A stretch of DNA of 19,797 nt from an uncultured Oscillospiraceae bacterium (lineage in GTDB: Bacteria; Bacillota; Clostridia; Oscillospirales; Oscillospiraceae). The translations under genes were made by a program, and so were the position numbers. Below, piece by piece: positions 5,791 through 13,314 of the stretch. How positions within the stretch are numbered: the stretch's first letter is position 1; the number at the start of each line of letters is the position of its first letter. Location of the stretch: NCBI GenBank assembly GCA_910578505.1, contig CAJTPV010000047.1:1-19797 (forward strand), written 5' to 3'. The notes beneath the pieces were generated by a model. That model searched no databases. It saw only the letters and a list, made by a program, of their open reading frames with translations, and was not told the origin of the DNA.

Positions 5791-8547
5791 ATGGATTACA
5801 ATAAGACAATCAACTTACCCAAAACAGACTTCCCCATGCGGGCGGGCCTGCCGGCCCGCGAGCCGAAGATGCTGGAAAACTGGAACAAGATGGACCTGTA
5901 CCACGAGCTGCTGAAGAAGAACGAGGGCAAGCCCCTCTTCTCCCTCCATGACGGCCCCCCGTTTTCCAACGGCGGCCTGCACATGGGCCACGCCCTGAAC
6001 AAGTCCATCAAGGACTTCATCGTCCGTTCCGCCGCCATGCGGGGCTACTACACCCCCTATATCCCCGGCTGGGACAACCACGGCATGCCCATTGAGTCCG
6101 CCATTATCAAGAAGAACAAGCTCAACCGCAAGAAGATGTCCGTCCCGGAGTTCCGCTCCGCCTGCCACGAATTCGCCCAGCACTACGTGGACGTGCAGCG
6201 GGAGGGGTTCCGGCGCATGGGCGTCATCGGCGACTGGGAGCACCCCTATCTGACCATGGACCCCGGCTTTGAGGCCGAGGAGGTGAAGGTCTTCGGGGAG
6301 ATGTACAAAAAGGGCGTGATCTACAAGGGGCTGAAGCCCGTCTACTGGTGCCCCCACGATGAGACCGCCCTGGCGGAGGCGGAAATTGAGTACCAGGACG
6401 ACCCCGTCACCACGGTCTATGTCAAATTCCCCCTGGCCGACGACCAGGGCAAGCTGAGCGCCTATGACAAGAGCAAGGTGTCCTTCATGATCTGGACCAC
6501 CACCATCTGGACGCTGCCGGGCAACCTGGCCATCGCCCTGCATCCCCGGGACAGCTACGCCCTGGTGGAGCTGGAAAACGGCGAGGTCTGCATTCTGGCC
6601 GAGGCCCTGGTGGAGAAGGTCATGAAGGTGGGCGGCGCGGAGAATTACAGGGTTCTGGAGACCTACCCCGGCTCCTTCTTTGAAAACATGCTGGCAAAGC
6701 ACCCGTTTTTGGACAAGACGTCCCGGCTGGTGCTGGCGGAGTACGTGACCATGGACTCCGGTACCGGCTGCGTCCACACCGCCCCCGGCTTCGGCGCGGA
6801 CGACTATCAGACCTGCAAGCGGTACAACATGGAGATGGTGGTGCCTGTGGACGACCGGGGCCGCCACACCGACTACGCCGGGAAATACGCCGGCATGACT
6901 ACCGACGAGTCCAACCCCGTCATCCTGGCGGACATGAAGGAGAGCGGCGCGCTCTTCGCCAGCGAGGACATCGTCCACTCCTACCCCCACTGCTGGCGGT
7001 GCAAGCACCCCATCATCTTCCGGGCCACCCCCCAGTGGTTCTGCTCGGTGGACGCATTCAAGGACGCCGCCGTGGCCGCCACGGATGACGTGCGCTGGCT
7101 GCCCGCCTGGGGCAAGGAGCGGATGATCTCCATGATCCAGGAGCGCTCCGACTGGTGCATCTCCCGCCAGCGCCGGTGGGGCCTGCCCATCCCGGTGTTC
7201 TACTGCCAGGACTGCGGCAAACCCGTCTGCGATGATACCACCATCGCCGCCGTCAGCGCCCTCTTCGCGGCGGAGGGCTCCAACGCCTGGTATGAGAAGG
7301 GCGTGGAGGAGATTCTGCCCGCCGGGTACCGGTGCCCCCACTGCGGCGGGACCCATTTCACCAAGGAGGAGGACACGCTGGACGGCTGGTTTGACTCCGG
7401 CTCCACCCACTATGCCTCCATGAAGAAGGACCAGGGCTTCTGGCCCGCCAACGTGTATATGGAGGGCCTGGACCAGTACCGCGGGTGGTTCCAGTCCTCC
7501 CTGCTGACCGCCGTAGGCGCGCTGGACCAGGGCGCGCCCTTCCGGGAGTGCGTCACCCACGGCTGGACCGTGGACGGCGAGGGGAAGGCCATGCACAAGA
7601 GCCTGGGCAACGGCGTGGACCCTGCGGACATCTTCAAGAAATACGGCGCGGACATGATCCGCCTGTGGGCCGGCAGCGCGGACTACCACGCGGACGTGCG
7701 CTGCTCCGACAATATCTTCAAGCAGCTGAGCCAGAGCTATCTGAAGTTCCGGAACACGGCCCGGTACTGCCTGGGCAATCTGGACGGCTTTGACGCGGAT
7801 CGGCTGGTGTCCCCGGCGGAGATGCTGGAGCTGGACCGCTGGGCGGTGACAAAGCTGAACGGGCTCATCGAAAAGTGCGAGAGCGCGTATCAAAACTACG
7901 AGTTCCACGTGGTCAGCCATGCGCTCAACGACTGCTGCGTGGTTGAGCTGAGCAGCTTTTATCTGGATATCATCAAGGACCGGCTGTACTGCGAGGAGAA
8001 AAACGGCGTGGAGCGCCGCAGCGCCCAGACTGCGCTGTACCTGATCCTGGACACCATGACCAAGATTTTTGCGCCCATTCTGGCCTTTACCTGCGATGAG
8101 ATCTGGCAGGCCATGCCCCACCGCGCCGGGGACGACGGGCGCAATGTGGTGCTCAATGAGATGAACAAGCCCTTCACGGAATATGCGCTGGACGGCGCGG
8201 CCATGGAGCGCTGGGAGCGGATGATCCAGGTGCGCAACGCGGTCAACGGCGCGCTGGAGGAGGCCAGGGCGGAGAAAAAGCTGGGCAAGAGCCTGGAGGC
8301 CGCGGTGGAGCTGACCGTCCCGGCGGAGGACGCCTTCCTGGCCGGGATGGACGGGGAGACGCTGGCCGACCTGCTGATCGTGTCCAAGGCGGACGTGAAG
8401 GTTGGCGGGGAGCTGTCGGTACAGGTGCGCAGTGCCCAGGGCGAGAAGTGCGAGCGGTGCTGGAAGGTGCTGTCCTCGGTGGGCGCTGACAGCGAGCATC
8501 CCACGCTCTGCAAACGCTGCGCGGCAGTGGTGCGCAAGATCGTTTAA
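5791..8547 (+). CDS. ileS: Isoleucyl-tRNA synthetase
   Basis: 918 residues, cytoplasmic class I enzyme that charges tRNA-Ile. The ATG at 5791 follows AGGAGG. The HIGH motif is HMGH (residues 64-67) within PFSNGGLHMGHALNKS. The editing (CP1) domain is present, with WTTTIWTLPGNLA and GTGCVHTAPGFG. The synthetase signature DWCISRQRRWGLPIPV lies near residue 450. The second signature is AMHKS at 600-604 (usual KMSKS), followed by the normal LGNGVDP. An anticodon-binding domain and a C-terminal zinc finger (C887, C890, C907, C910) complete a full-length bacterial protein. There is no T-box leader in the 37 bases after the upstream gene. A GC hairpin follows the stop. Confidence 0.97.
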   Translation: MDYNKTINLPKTDFPMRAGLPAREPKMLENWNKMDLYHELLKKNEGKPLFSLHDGPPFSNGGLHMGHALNKSIKDFIVRSAAMRGYYTPYIPGWDNHGMPIESAIIKKNKLNRKKMSVPEFRSACHEFAQHYVDVQREGFRRMGVIGDWEHPYLTMDPGFEAEEVKVFGEMYKKGVIYKGLKPVYWCPHDETALAEAEIEYQDDPVTTVYVKFPLADDQGKLSAYDKSKVSFMIWTTTIWTLPGNLAIALHPRDSYALVELENGEVCILAEALVEKVMKVGGAENYRVLETYPGSFFENMLAKHPFLDKTSRLVLAEYVTMDSGTGCVHTAPGFGADDYQTCKRYNMEMVVPVDDRGRHTDYAGKYAGMTTDESNPVILADMKESGALFASEDIVHSYPHCWRCKHPIIFRATPQWFCSVDAFKDAAVAATDDVRWLPAWGKERMISMIQERSDWCISRQRRWGLPIPVFYCQDCGKPVCDDTTIAAVSALFAAEGSNAWYEKGVEEILPAGYRCPHCGGTHFTKEEDTLDGWFDSGSTHYASMKKDQGFWPANVYMEGLDQYRGWFQSSLLTAVGALDQGAPFRECVTHGWTVDGEGKAMHKSLGNGVDPADIFKKYGADMIRLWAGSADYHADVRCSDNIFKQLSQSYLKFRNTARYCLGNLDGFDADRLVSPAEMLELDRWAVTKLNGLIEKCESAYQNYEFHVVSHALNDCCVVELSSFYLDIIKDRLYCEEKNGVERRSAQTALYLILDTMTKIFAPILAFTCDEIWQAMPHRAGDDGRNVVLNEMNKPFTEYALDGAAMERWERMIQVRNAVNGALEEARAEKKLGKSLEAAVELTVPAEDAFLAGMDGETLADLLIVSKADVKVGGELSVQVRSAQGEKCERCWKVLSSVGADSEHPTLCKRCAAVVRKIV

Positions 8548-8558
8548 ACAATTCCAGA

Positions 8559-8591
8559 GGAGGCCGCCGGACAAATCCTCCAGCGGCCTCC
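8559..8591 (+). terminator. Hairpin after ileS, possible terminator
   Basis: GGAGGCCGC (8559-8567) pairs with GCGGCCTCC (8583-8591), with further GGA/TCC pairing inside. No T-tract follows, so it may be only an RNA-stabilising or partial terminator. Confidence 0.45.
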
Positions 8592-8835
8592 CAATCTATA
8601 TGATGCGGCGCGTCCGGGCGGTGGGCAGGGCAGGTTGGGGCGTGGGAAAGGAATTGTTATCAAGCCTCCGCCGCGGACGGTCTTGCCGCTTAGTGTATCC
8701 TATGAAAGCAGGCGGCCGGCGGTGCTTTGTCCGGCGGGAGCCGCTGCCGCCTGTCCCCGGCCAATTGGCCCCAAAGGGCGGGAAACTGCCGGGAAATCCG
8801 ACCGCAAATATGAAAAACTGTGAGGTGGACGAAAA
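8592..8835. other. Intergenic stretch between ileS and recR
   Basis: About 245 bases with no convincing gene on either strand. It contains a perfect 12-base palindrome GGCCAATTGGCC (8759-8770) and GC-rich partial inverted repeats (CAGGCGGC and GCCGCCTG around 8710-8750). The usual recR neighbours dnaX and ybaB are absent. No clear -35/-10 pair for recR was found. Confidence 0.4.
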
Positions 8836-9435
8836 ATGGAATATTTTCCCGCGCCGCTGGAAAAGCTGGTGGAGCAGTTTGCCAGTCTGCCGGGCATCGG
8901 GGGCAAATCCGCCCAGCGCCTGGCCTTTTATATGCTGAGTCTGTCCGACGAGGAGGCCAGGGAGTTCGCCGGCGCAATCCTGGAGGCGAAGGAGCAGGTC
9001 ACCTGCTGCCCGGTGTGTCAGAACCTGACAGCGGGCGGGCTGTGCCCCATCTGCGCCTCTCCCAAGCGGGACGAGGGGGTGATCTGCGTGGTGGCGGACC
9101 CCAGGGACGTGGCCGCTATGGAGCGGGCCAGGGAGTATGTCGGGCGGTACCACGTGCTCCATGGGGTGATCTCCCCGATGAATCATGTGGGGCCGGATGA
9201 TTTGCAGATCAAGTCCCTGGTGGAGCGGGTGGCCCAGGGGGGAATTCGGGAGGTCATTATGGCCACGAATCCGGATACCGAGGGGGAGGCGACCGCCATG
9301 TATCTGGCCCGGCTGCTGAAGCCCTTCGGCGTGCGGGTGACGCGGCTGGCCTATGGCATCCCCGTGGGCGGACACCTGGAGTTTGCCGATGACGCTACGC
9401 TGACCAGGGCCCTGGAGGGCAGGATGGAGCTGTAA
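8836..9435 (+). CDS. recR: Recombination mediator RecR
   Basis: 199 residues, the normal family length. It acts with RecO (and RecF) to load RecA on single-stranded DNA at gaps. The N-terminal helix-hairpin-helix (FASLPGIGGKSAQRLAFYML, residues 15-34) is followed by a four-cysteine zinc finger (C58, C61, C70, C73) and a Toprim domain from about residue 80 containing VVADPRD and ATNPDTEGEAT. The end (AYGIPVGGHLEFADDATL) is the standard RecR C-terminus. The ATG has GAGGTGG 7 bases upstream. It is separated from ileS by 288 bases and is followed at once by a decayed toxin-antitoxin scar. Confidence 0.97.
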   Translation: MEYFPAPLEKLVEQFASLPGIGGKSAQRLAFYMLSLSDEEAREFAGAILEAKEQVTCCPVCQNLTAGGLCPICASPKRDEGVICVVADPRDVAAMERAREYVGRYHVLHGVISPMNHVGPDDLQIKSLVERVAQGGIREVIMATNPDTEGEATAMYLARLLKPFGVRVTRLAYGIPVGGHLEFADDATLTRALEGRMEL

Positions 9436-9436
9436 C

Positions 9437-9532
9437 ATGACGGCTCTGATCGGGCTTGCCCAGATTCAGGCCGGCCAGGGCATCGTGAAGACGATGGATG
9501 AACTGGAGGCAATGGCGGAAGATGGCGTGTAA
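9437..9532 (+). pseudogene. Antitoxin C-terminal remnant
   Basis: A 31-codon frame directly after recR gives MTALIGLAQIQAGQG..., then KTMDELEAMAEDGV and a stop. The Q-A-G-x-G-x-x-K-T-x-D-E-L pattern resembles the C-terminal, toxin-binding tail of Phd/YefM or RelB/DinJ antitoxins. It has no N-terminal DNA-binding part. The next 45 bases, in the same frame, encode a YoeB-like toxin tail, which supports the reading as a TA scar. Confidence 0.5.
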
Positions 9533-9577
9533 GAGAACCTTGTGATTTTGTCGTGCAGGGGACACTATGAGGACTGA
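9533..9577 (+). pseudogene. YoeB/Txe toxin C-terminal remnant
   Basis: The 14 codons after the antitoxin remnant encode ENLVILSCRGHYED and a stop. This aligns with the last residues of the intact toxin in this window (DIIVILACKGHYDA), including the conserved C-[KR]-G-H-Y that ends YoeB toxins and holds the catalytic His. Everything upstream in the toxin has been deleted. Confidence 0.6.
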
Positions 9578-9611
9578 ACAGAGGATATCCGGCATTCTGA
9601 AATACAAAAAT

Positions 9612-9654
9612 TCCGCAGAAGGCAGGTTTTACTGCTTCTTCTGCGGATTTTTTT
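9612..9654 (+). terminator. Strong intrinsic terminator, probably bidirectional
   Basis: TCCGCAGAAG-type stem (from 9612) pairs with CTTCTGCGGA (to 9647) around a short TTTTAC-containing loop, followed by seven Ts. An A-rich run precedes the stem, giving Us on the minus strand as well. It ends recR transcripts on the plus strand and can end the toxin-antitoxin transcripts coming from the right. Confidence 0.85.
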
Positions 9655-9670
9655 AATTCTTTCCCGGCAT

Positions 9671-9776
9671 TATTTGGAAATTGGCGATATTGCCTTGGAT
9701 ATCCCTGCCATCTTGTAGTCCCAATATCTCCGCATAGGGACAGAACCGGCAAATACAGCCGTCCTTCTCCCAGATT
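9671..9776 (-). pseudogene. Decayed copy of the tsaD 3' end
   Basis: On the minus strand this stretch reads LYLPVLSLCGDIG, against LYLPPLSLCGDNG in the intact TsaD at 10453-11454. At the DNA level 9721-9775 aligns with 10543-10602, including CCTTCTCCC and ATACAGC blocks and one small gap. Further on, ANFQI matches the TsaD end ANLEI, with an internal deletion between. It lies just past the toxin gene, so the TA module is bracketed by the true tsaD 3' end and this fossil in the same orientation. Confidence 0.65.
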
Positions 9777-9777
9777 T

Positions 9778-10086
9778 CTATGCGTCATAGTGGCCTTTGC
9801 AAGCCAGGATCACAATGATATCGTCGACAACTTTGTATGTCAGTCGGTCCGTGCCGTTGATGCGGCGGCTCCACAGACCAGCCAGGTCATGCCTAAGCGG
9901 CTCCGGCTTGCCGATGCCCTCAAAGGGGTCCCGCCGTGTGTCCTTGATAAGTGTGTTAATTTTCTTCGCGATAGCCGGATTGATTCGCTGCCATTCGCAG
10001 TAATCCTCCCAGGCGTCGCCGTCCCACTGTATATGGTCACTCGATCTCAATAAGCTCGTGGCTTTCCAGCGGCAGCGTACCGGCAT
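9778..10086 (-). CDS. YoeB/Txe-family ribosome-dependent mRNA interferase toxin
   Basis: The core is a complete YoeB-type toxin: WDGDAWEDYCEWQ, KKINTLIKDTRRDPFEGIG, KPEPLRHDLAGLWSRRI, DRLTYKV and the terminal CKGHYDA. These toxins cut mRNA in the ribosomal A site; the conserved Glu, Arg and His region is present. The start is uncertain. ATG 10086 overlaps the antitoxin gene by about 50 bases and gives a basic, unconserved N-terminus, while a TTG at 10048-10050 would give MRSSDHIQW, closer to the usual length. The gene follows and overlaps its antitoxin, forming one operon from the promoter at 10335-10363. Confidence 0.88.
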   Translation of the reverse strand: MPVRCRWKATSLLRSSDHIQWDGDAWEDYCEWQRINPAIAKKINTLIKDTRRDPFEGIGKPEPLRHDLAGLWSRRINGTDRLTYKVVDDIIVILACKGHYDA

Positions 10087-10309
10087 TCAGTGCATCCAAT
10101 TTACTTTTCAGATAGCGGACATTGCTCTCTGAGTAGAATGGGTCGGGGTCTGCGGTAATATCAAAGGGGATGCGCCGGTCCTGCTCGACTTTACGGCAGC
10201 AGATTGTCAGCAGAGTGGTCAGGTTCATTCCCATGCGCTGGCAGATTTCCTCTACATTCTTTTTCAGCTGCTCATCCATACGAAAATTGACGTTTACACT
10301 TTGTGCCAT
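10037..10309 (-). CDS. RelB/DinJ-family antitoxin
   Basis: 90 residues from ATG 10309 with AAGGAGG upstream. The N-terminus MAQSVNVNFRMDEQLKKNVEEICQ and MGMNLTTLLTICC form the ribbon-helix-helix DNA-binding domain of RelB/DinJ antitoxins. The C-terminal part (DPFYSESNVRYLKSKLDAL, then NAGTLPLESHELIEIE) is the toxin-neutralising tail. It would bind and block the YoeB-type toxin encoded just downstream and repress the shared promoter. Pairing of a DinJ-like antitoxin with a YoeB-like toxin is common in Firmicutes. Confidence 0.9.
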   Translation of the reverse strand: MAQSVNVNFRMDEQLKKNVEEICQRMGMNLTTLLTICCRKVEQDRRIPFDITADPDPFYSESNVRYLKSKLDALNAGTLPLESHELIEIE

Positions 10310-10334
10310 AGTCAACACCTCCTTGACAGTTGTT

Positions 10335-10363
10335 ATTATAGCAACAAGGCGATGGATTGTAAA
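10335..10363 (-). promoter_or_regulatory. Sigma-A promoter of the toxin-antitoxin operon
   Basis: Minus strand TTTACA (10358-10363), 17-base spacer, TATAAT (10335-10340), about 25 bases before the antitoxin start. This independent promoter means the module does not rely on the tsaD operon. Confidence 0.8.
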
Positions 10364-10390
10364 GACTTATCATTATAATTCTTTCATTCC

Positions 10391-10456
10391 CTATATTGCT
10401 CTTACAAGGAGAAAATCATTCCCGCCGCAGGGGCAATTCTGACCGTCCATAATCAT
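10391..10456 (-). CDS. Tiny reading frame coupled to the tsaD stop, probable truncated zinc-ribbon gene
   Basis: An ATG at 10456 overlaps the tsaD stop (ATGA) and gives 21 residues, MIMDGQNCPCGGNDFLLVRAI, then TAG. The C-P-C-G-G followed by F is typical of the first half of a zinc ribbon, and ATGA coupling suggests a real operon member. The toxin-antitoxin promoter begins directly after, so insertion of that module may have cut the gene. It may also be chance. Confidence 0.35.
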   Translation of the reverse strand: MIMDGQNCPCGGNDFLLVRAI

Positions 10457-11454
10457 ATCTCCAGATTCGCGTAAGCATTCAGGCTCATATCCCCCCGGAC
10501 GCCGGCCAGATACTCATAGTACGCCTGACAGCCGATCATGGCCCCGTTGTCCCCGCACAGGGACAGGGGCGGCAGATACAGCTTTATGCCCTTCTCCCGG
10601 CAGGCCCGCTCCAGACCGGCCCGAATCCGCTTGTTGGCCGCTACGCCCCCGGCGGCAACCAGGGTTTTATACCCGCACTGCTCCGCAGCCCTGATGGCCC
10701 GCGGCACAAGCTCCTCGCTGATGGCCGCAGCCACCGACGCCGCCAGGCTGGACCGGTCAATCTCCTCCCCCTTCTGCCCGGCGTTGTGGACCAGATTCGC
10801 CGCCGCCGTCTTCAGGCCGGAAAAGGACATGTCCAGCGCACAGCCCGCGATTTTTGCGCGGGGCAGCGGATATTTCGTGTCGTCGCCGCCCTCGGCAAGG
10901 TCCTCCATAGGCTTGCCGCCGGGGTAGGGCAGGCCCAGGACCCTGGCAATCTTGTCAAAGCACTCCCCCGCCGCGTCGTCGCGGGTGCAGCCCAGGATGG
11001 ACATGTCCGTATAGCCCCGCACGTCCACCAGCATGGAGTTGCCGCCGGAGATGCACAGCGCCAGAAACGGCGGCTCCAGCTCCGGAAACGCGATGTAGTT
11101 GGCCGCGATGTGCCCCCGCAGGTGGTGGACGGGAATCAGCGGCCTGTCCAGGGCGTAGGCGGCGGCCTTGGCGAAGTTGACCCCCACCAGCAGCGCGCCG
11201 ATCAGACCGGGGCCATAGGTCACCGCCACCGCGTCAATGTCCTGTTTTGTGATGCCGGCGTCCGAGAGGGCCTTGTCCGTCAGGGCGGCAATGGCCTCCA
11301 CATGCTTGCGGGAGGCGATCTCCGGCACCACGCCGCCATAGATGGCGTGCATATCCGCCTGGGACAGGATGGCGTCGCTGAGCACCTGCCGCCCGTCCCG
11401 GACCACCGCCGCCGCCGTCTCGTCGCAGGAGGATTCAAAGGCAAGGATCGTCAT
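10453..11454 (-). CDS. tsaD: tRNA N6-adenosine threonylcarbamoyltransferase TsaD
   Basis: 333 residues, normal length. TsaD transfers the threonylcarbamoyl group to A37 of ANN-decoding tRNAs, working with TsaB and TsaE on the intermediate made by TsaC. The ASKHA fold opening TILAFESSCDETAAAVV, PEIASRKHVEAI, the metal-binding HHLRGH (H111 and H115), CISGGNS, YPGGKPME and the C-terminal LSLCGDNGAMIG are all visible. The ATG has GGGAGGAACT upstream, 15 bases after the GNAT gene. It closes the polA operon. The partner genes tsaB and tsaE, often beside rimI and tsaD, are not in this window. Confidence 0.96.
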   Translation of the reverse strand: MTILAFESSCDETAAAVVRDGRQVLSDAILSQADMHAIYGGVVPEIASRKHVEAIAALTDKALSDAGITKQDIDAVAVTYGPGLIGALLVGVNFAKAAAYALDRPLIPVHHLRGHIAANYIAFPELEPPFLALCISGGNSMLVDVRGYTDMSILGCTRDDAAGECFDKIARVLGLPYPGGKPMEDLAEGGDDTKYPLPRAKIAGCALDMSFSGLKTAAANLVHNAGQKGEEIDRSSLAASVAAAISEELVPRAIRAAEQCGYKTLVAAGGVAANKRIRAGLERACREKGIKLYLPPLSLCGDNGAMIGCQAYYEYLAGVRGDMSLNAYANLEI

Positions 11455-11469
11455 ATCCAGTTCCTCCCA

Positions 11470-12084
11470 TCAGTCAATGTCTTCCACCCAGTCGGTCAAA
11501 GGCCGGGGGCTCTCACCGGGGCGCAGGGGAATCTGGATATACTGCCCGTACCGCTCCGGGCCGAACTGCTCCAGATAGATCTCCTGGTGCTTGCGGAGAA
11601 TTTCGTCCTCATCCGGCAGGGGATCGGCCCAGCAGATGGTCTTGTAGTGTACCCCGAAGAGGGCGCAGTCGTAGCCCAGGGTCACCGCGCCATTGCGGGC
11701 ATAGAAGCCCAGCCGCCGCAGCTTCAGCGGGTCCGCAGCCGGGTCGCCCAGGGGGGCCTCGGATTCCCCCAGGAACACGGTCTCCGGCGGGTAGAAGTCC
11801 CGGGCCGCCGCCAGGATCCGCCCGCCGGTTCCCCCGCTGCGCCGCCCGGCGGGGACGCAGAGGTAGTCGATGAGGACATACCGGTTGTCCGGGTGCTTCC
11901 AGAGAAAGATGTACCCCTGGACCGCGCCGGACTCGTCAAAGTACCCCAGCGGGTCATAGGCGCCCCGCTGCCGCATTTTTTCCATGACCTCCAAAGGCTT
12001 CAGCTCAGACGGCGGGAACGCCTCCTTGAAGTCTGTCTCATACGCTCTCGCCAGCTCCGCCGGCGTCATTACTCGCAGTTCCAT
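11470..12084 (-). CDS. GNAT-family N-acetyltransferase
   Basis: 204 residues from ATG 12084 (GGAG 7 bases upstream). It overlaps the end of rimI by 47 bases in another frame. The acetyl-CoA-binding fold is suggested by GYIFLWK, YVLIDYLCVPAGRRSGGTGGRIL (the V-x-x-x-x-R-x-x-G-x-G-x-x-L loop) and LRRLGFYARNGA, where the LGFY step is typical of GNAT enzymes. The N-terminus MELRVMTPAELARAYETDF and the C-terminal half are not diagnostic, so the substrate is unknown. Tight spacing to rimI and tsaD shows co-expression but not function. Confidence 0.85.
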   Translation of the reverse strand: MELRVMTPAELARAYETDFKEAFPPSELKPLEVMEKMRQRGAYDPLGYFDESGAVQGYIFLWKHPDNRYVLIDYLCVPAGRRSGGTGGRILAAARDFYPPETVFLGESEAPLGDPAADPLKLRRLGFYARNGAVTLGYDCALFGVHYKTICWADPLPDEDEILRKHQEIYLEQFGPERYGQYIQIPLRPGESPRPLTDWVEDID

Positions 12085-12529
12085 TTTCAAACTCCAACGT
12101 CATTAAAATTGCATCTTCTTTCGGATGCTCGTAATAGTTTCTCCGGCACCCTACCTCCCGGTAGCCGTGCTTCGCGTACAGGGCCTGGGCCGCCAGATTG
12201 GAGGCGCGGACCTCCAGCGTGAGAAACGCCAGGCCCATTTCCGCCCCCCGCCGCCGCAGCTCCTCCAGCAGCCGGGAGGCGATTCCCTGCCGCCGGTACG
12301 CCGGGTGGACGGCCACGTTGTTGATATAGCCCTCGTCCAGCACGGTCTGGGCGCTGGTATAGCCCAGGACGGTCCCCTCCTCGCCGGCAGCCGCCAGGGC
12401 CACCGCCCCCGCATGGCCCAGCAGCTCCTCCAGCAGACGCCGGGACCAGGGGTCGGGGAAGCACAGCCGCTCAATGGCCTCCACCTGCTCCAGGTGCTCC
12501 CCCGCCATGGGAACGATATGGTACATCAT
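12038..12529 (-). CDS. rimI: Ribosomal-protein-alanine N-acetyltransferase RimI
   Basis: 163 residues from the first of two adjacent ATGs at 12529, with GGGAGG upstream. The GNAT signature is clear: EAIERLCFPDPWSRRLLEEL near the N-terminus, GYINNVAVHPAYRRQGIASRLL (acetyl-CoA loop R-x-x-G-I-A), LTLEVRASNLAAQALYAKHGY and a C-terminal RRNYY. This set, with the W-S motif and the NN before VAVHP, is characteristic of RimI, which acetylates the N-terminus of ribosomal protein S18 in E. coli. The position beside tsaD is a conserved arrangement in bacteria. The last residues past the fold are the ones overlapping the next gene. Confidence 0.9.
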   Translation of the reverse strand: MMYHIVPMAGEHLEQVEAIERLCFPDPWSRRLLEELLGHAGAVALAAAGEEGTVLGYTSAQTVLDEGYINNVAVHPAYRRQGIASRLLEELRRRGAEMGLAFLTLEVRASNLAAQALYAKHGYREVGCRRNYYEHPKEDAILMTLEFENGTASNDAGGAGESV

Positions 12530-12543
12530 AGCCGCCTCCCAGG

Positions 12544-13299
12544 TCAAAGCCGAATGGCTGTCTCCAACACGATCTGCAGATACGTCTCATAGGCGGAGTC
12601 CTGGTGGTCCGACAGCATGGTGCGGGCGTCCCAGGCCTCGCCGTCCAGACTGTCCTCCGCATAGATGAACTGGTACACCGGTATGTTCCGGAACCGGCCC
12701 GCCGCCATCAGGGACGCGCACTCCATATCCACCGCAATGCAGCCCTCCTTCCGGCGGGCCTCCATCTTGTTCCGGGTCTCCCGGTAAATGGCGTCTGTGG
12801 TCCAGATTCTGCCGGATACGTGGGGGTAATGCAGCTCCGTGAAGATCTCCGCCAGCCGTCCCGCCGTGGGCACGTCCACATAGTCGCCGGGCGGCATATA
12901 GTGGTAGCTGGTCCCCTCGTCCCGGTAGGCGGCTGTGGGGATGATGAGATGTCCCGCCGCCAGCTCCCGGTCCAGGACCCCGGCGGAGCCGAAGAACAGG
13001 AATTTTTCCGCCCCCATGGCCGCCGCCTCCTCCATCAGGCCCACGGCGGCGGGCCCGCCCAGCATGGTCAGGTACATGCCCAGCCTGCGGCCTTTGTAGG
13101 TGAAGCAGTGGACCGGCACGGGGACAATGGCCTCCATATCGCCCATCTCCTCCGTCTCGAATGTCCCCCGCAGCAGCTCGATGATCTTGGGCCGGAAGGT
13201 GGCGATAACGGTCTTGGGGAAATTTTCCCCCGCGCGGGAGATATACTCCGGCTTTAAAATCGCCTCCGATTGGTTGTCAAACGCCTGGATAATGCTCAT
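12544..13299 (-). CDS. Nucleoside phosphorylase (PNP/UDP superfamily)
   Basis: 251 residues from ATG 13299 with AGGAGGG upstream. A phosphorylase-superfamily fold is seen in LTMLGGPAAVGLMEEAAAMG, LFFGSAGVLDRELAAGHLIIP, and the substrate-site VDMECASLMAAGRF; YRDEGTSYHYMPPG is typical of uridine/purine phosphorylase-like members. Such enzymes cleave nucleosides with phosphate to the base and ribose-1-phosphate, in nucleotide salvage. Which base is used cannot be decided from motifs. It lies between polA and rimI with gaps of about 15 bases, so it shares the polA transcript. Confidence 0.88.
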   Translation of the reverse strand: MSIIQAFDNQSEAILKPEYISRAGENFPKTVIATFRPKIIELLRGTFETEEMGDMEAIVPVPVHCFTYKGRRLGMYLTMLGGPAAVGLMEEAAAMGAEKFLFFGSAGVLDRELAAGHLIIPTAAYRDEGTSYHYMPPGDYVDVPTAGRLAEIFTELHYPHVSGRIWTTDAIYRETRNKMEARRKEGCIAVDMECASLMAAGRFRNIPVYQFIYAEDSLDGEAWDARTMLSDHQDSAYETYLQIVLETAIRL

Positions 13300-13314
13300 C
13301 TCGTCCCTCCTGTG

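Noticed and set aside
5815..8574. A 919-residue open frame antisense to ileS
   Set aside because: Arises from third-position GC bias of ileS; the product is a low-complexity Val/Gly/His-rich string without domains, and ileS is unmistakable on the other strand.
8592..8835. Possible remnant of dnaX or ybaB before recR
   Set aside because: Neither strand gives residues resembling these proteins.
10786..12222. A 478-residue plus-strand open frame across tsaD, the GNAT gene and rimI
   Set aside because: Shadow spanning several real minus-strand genes with no domain.
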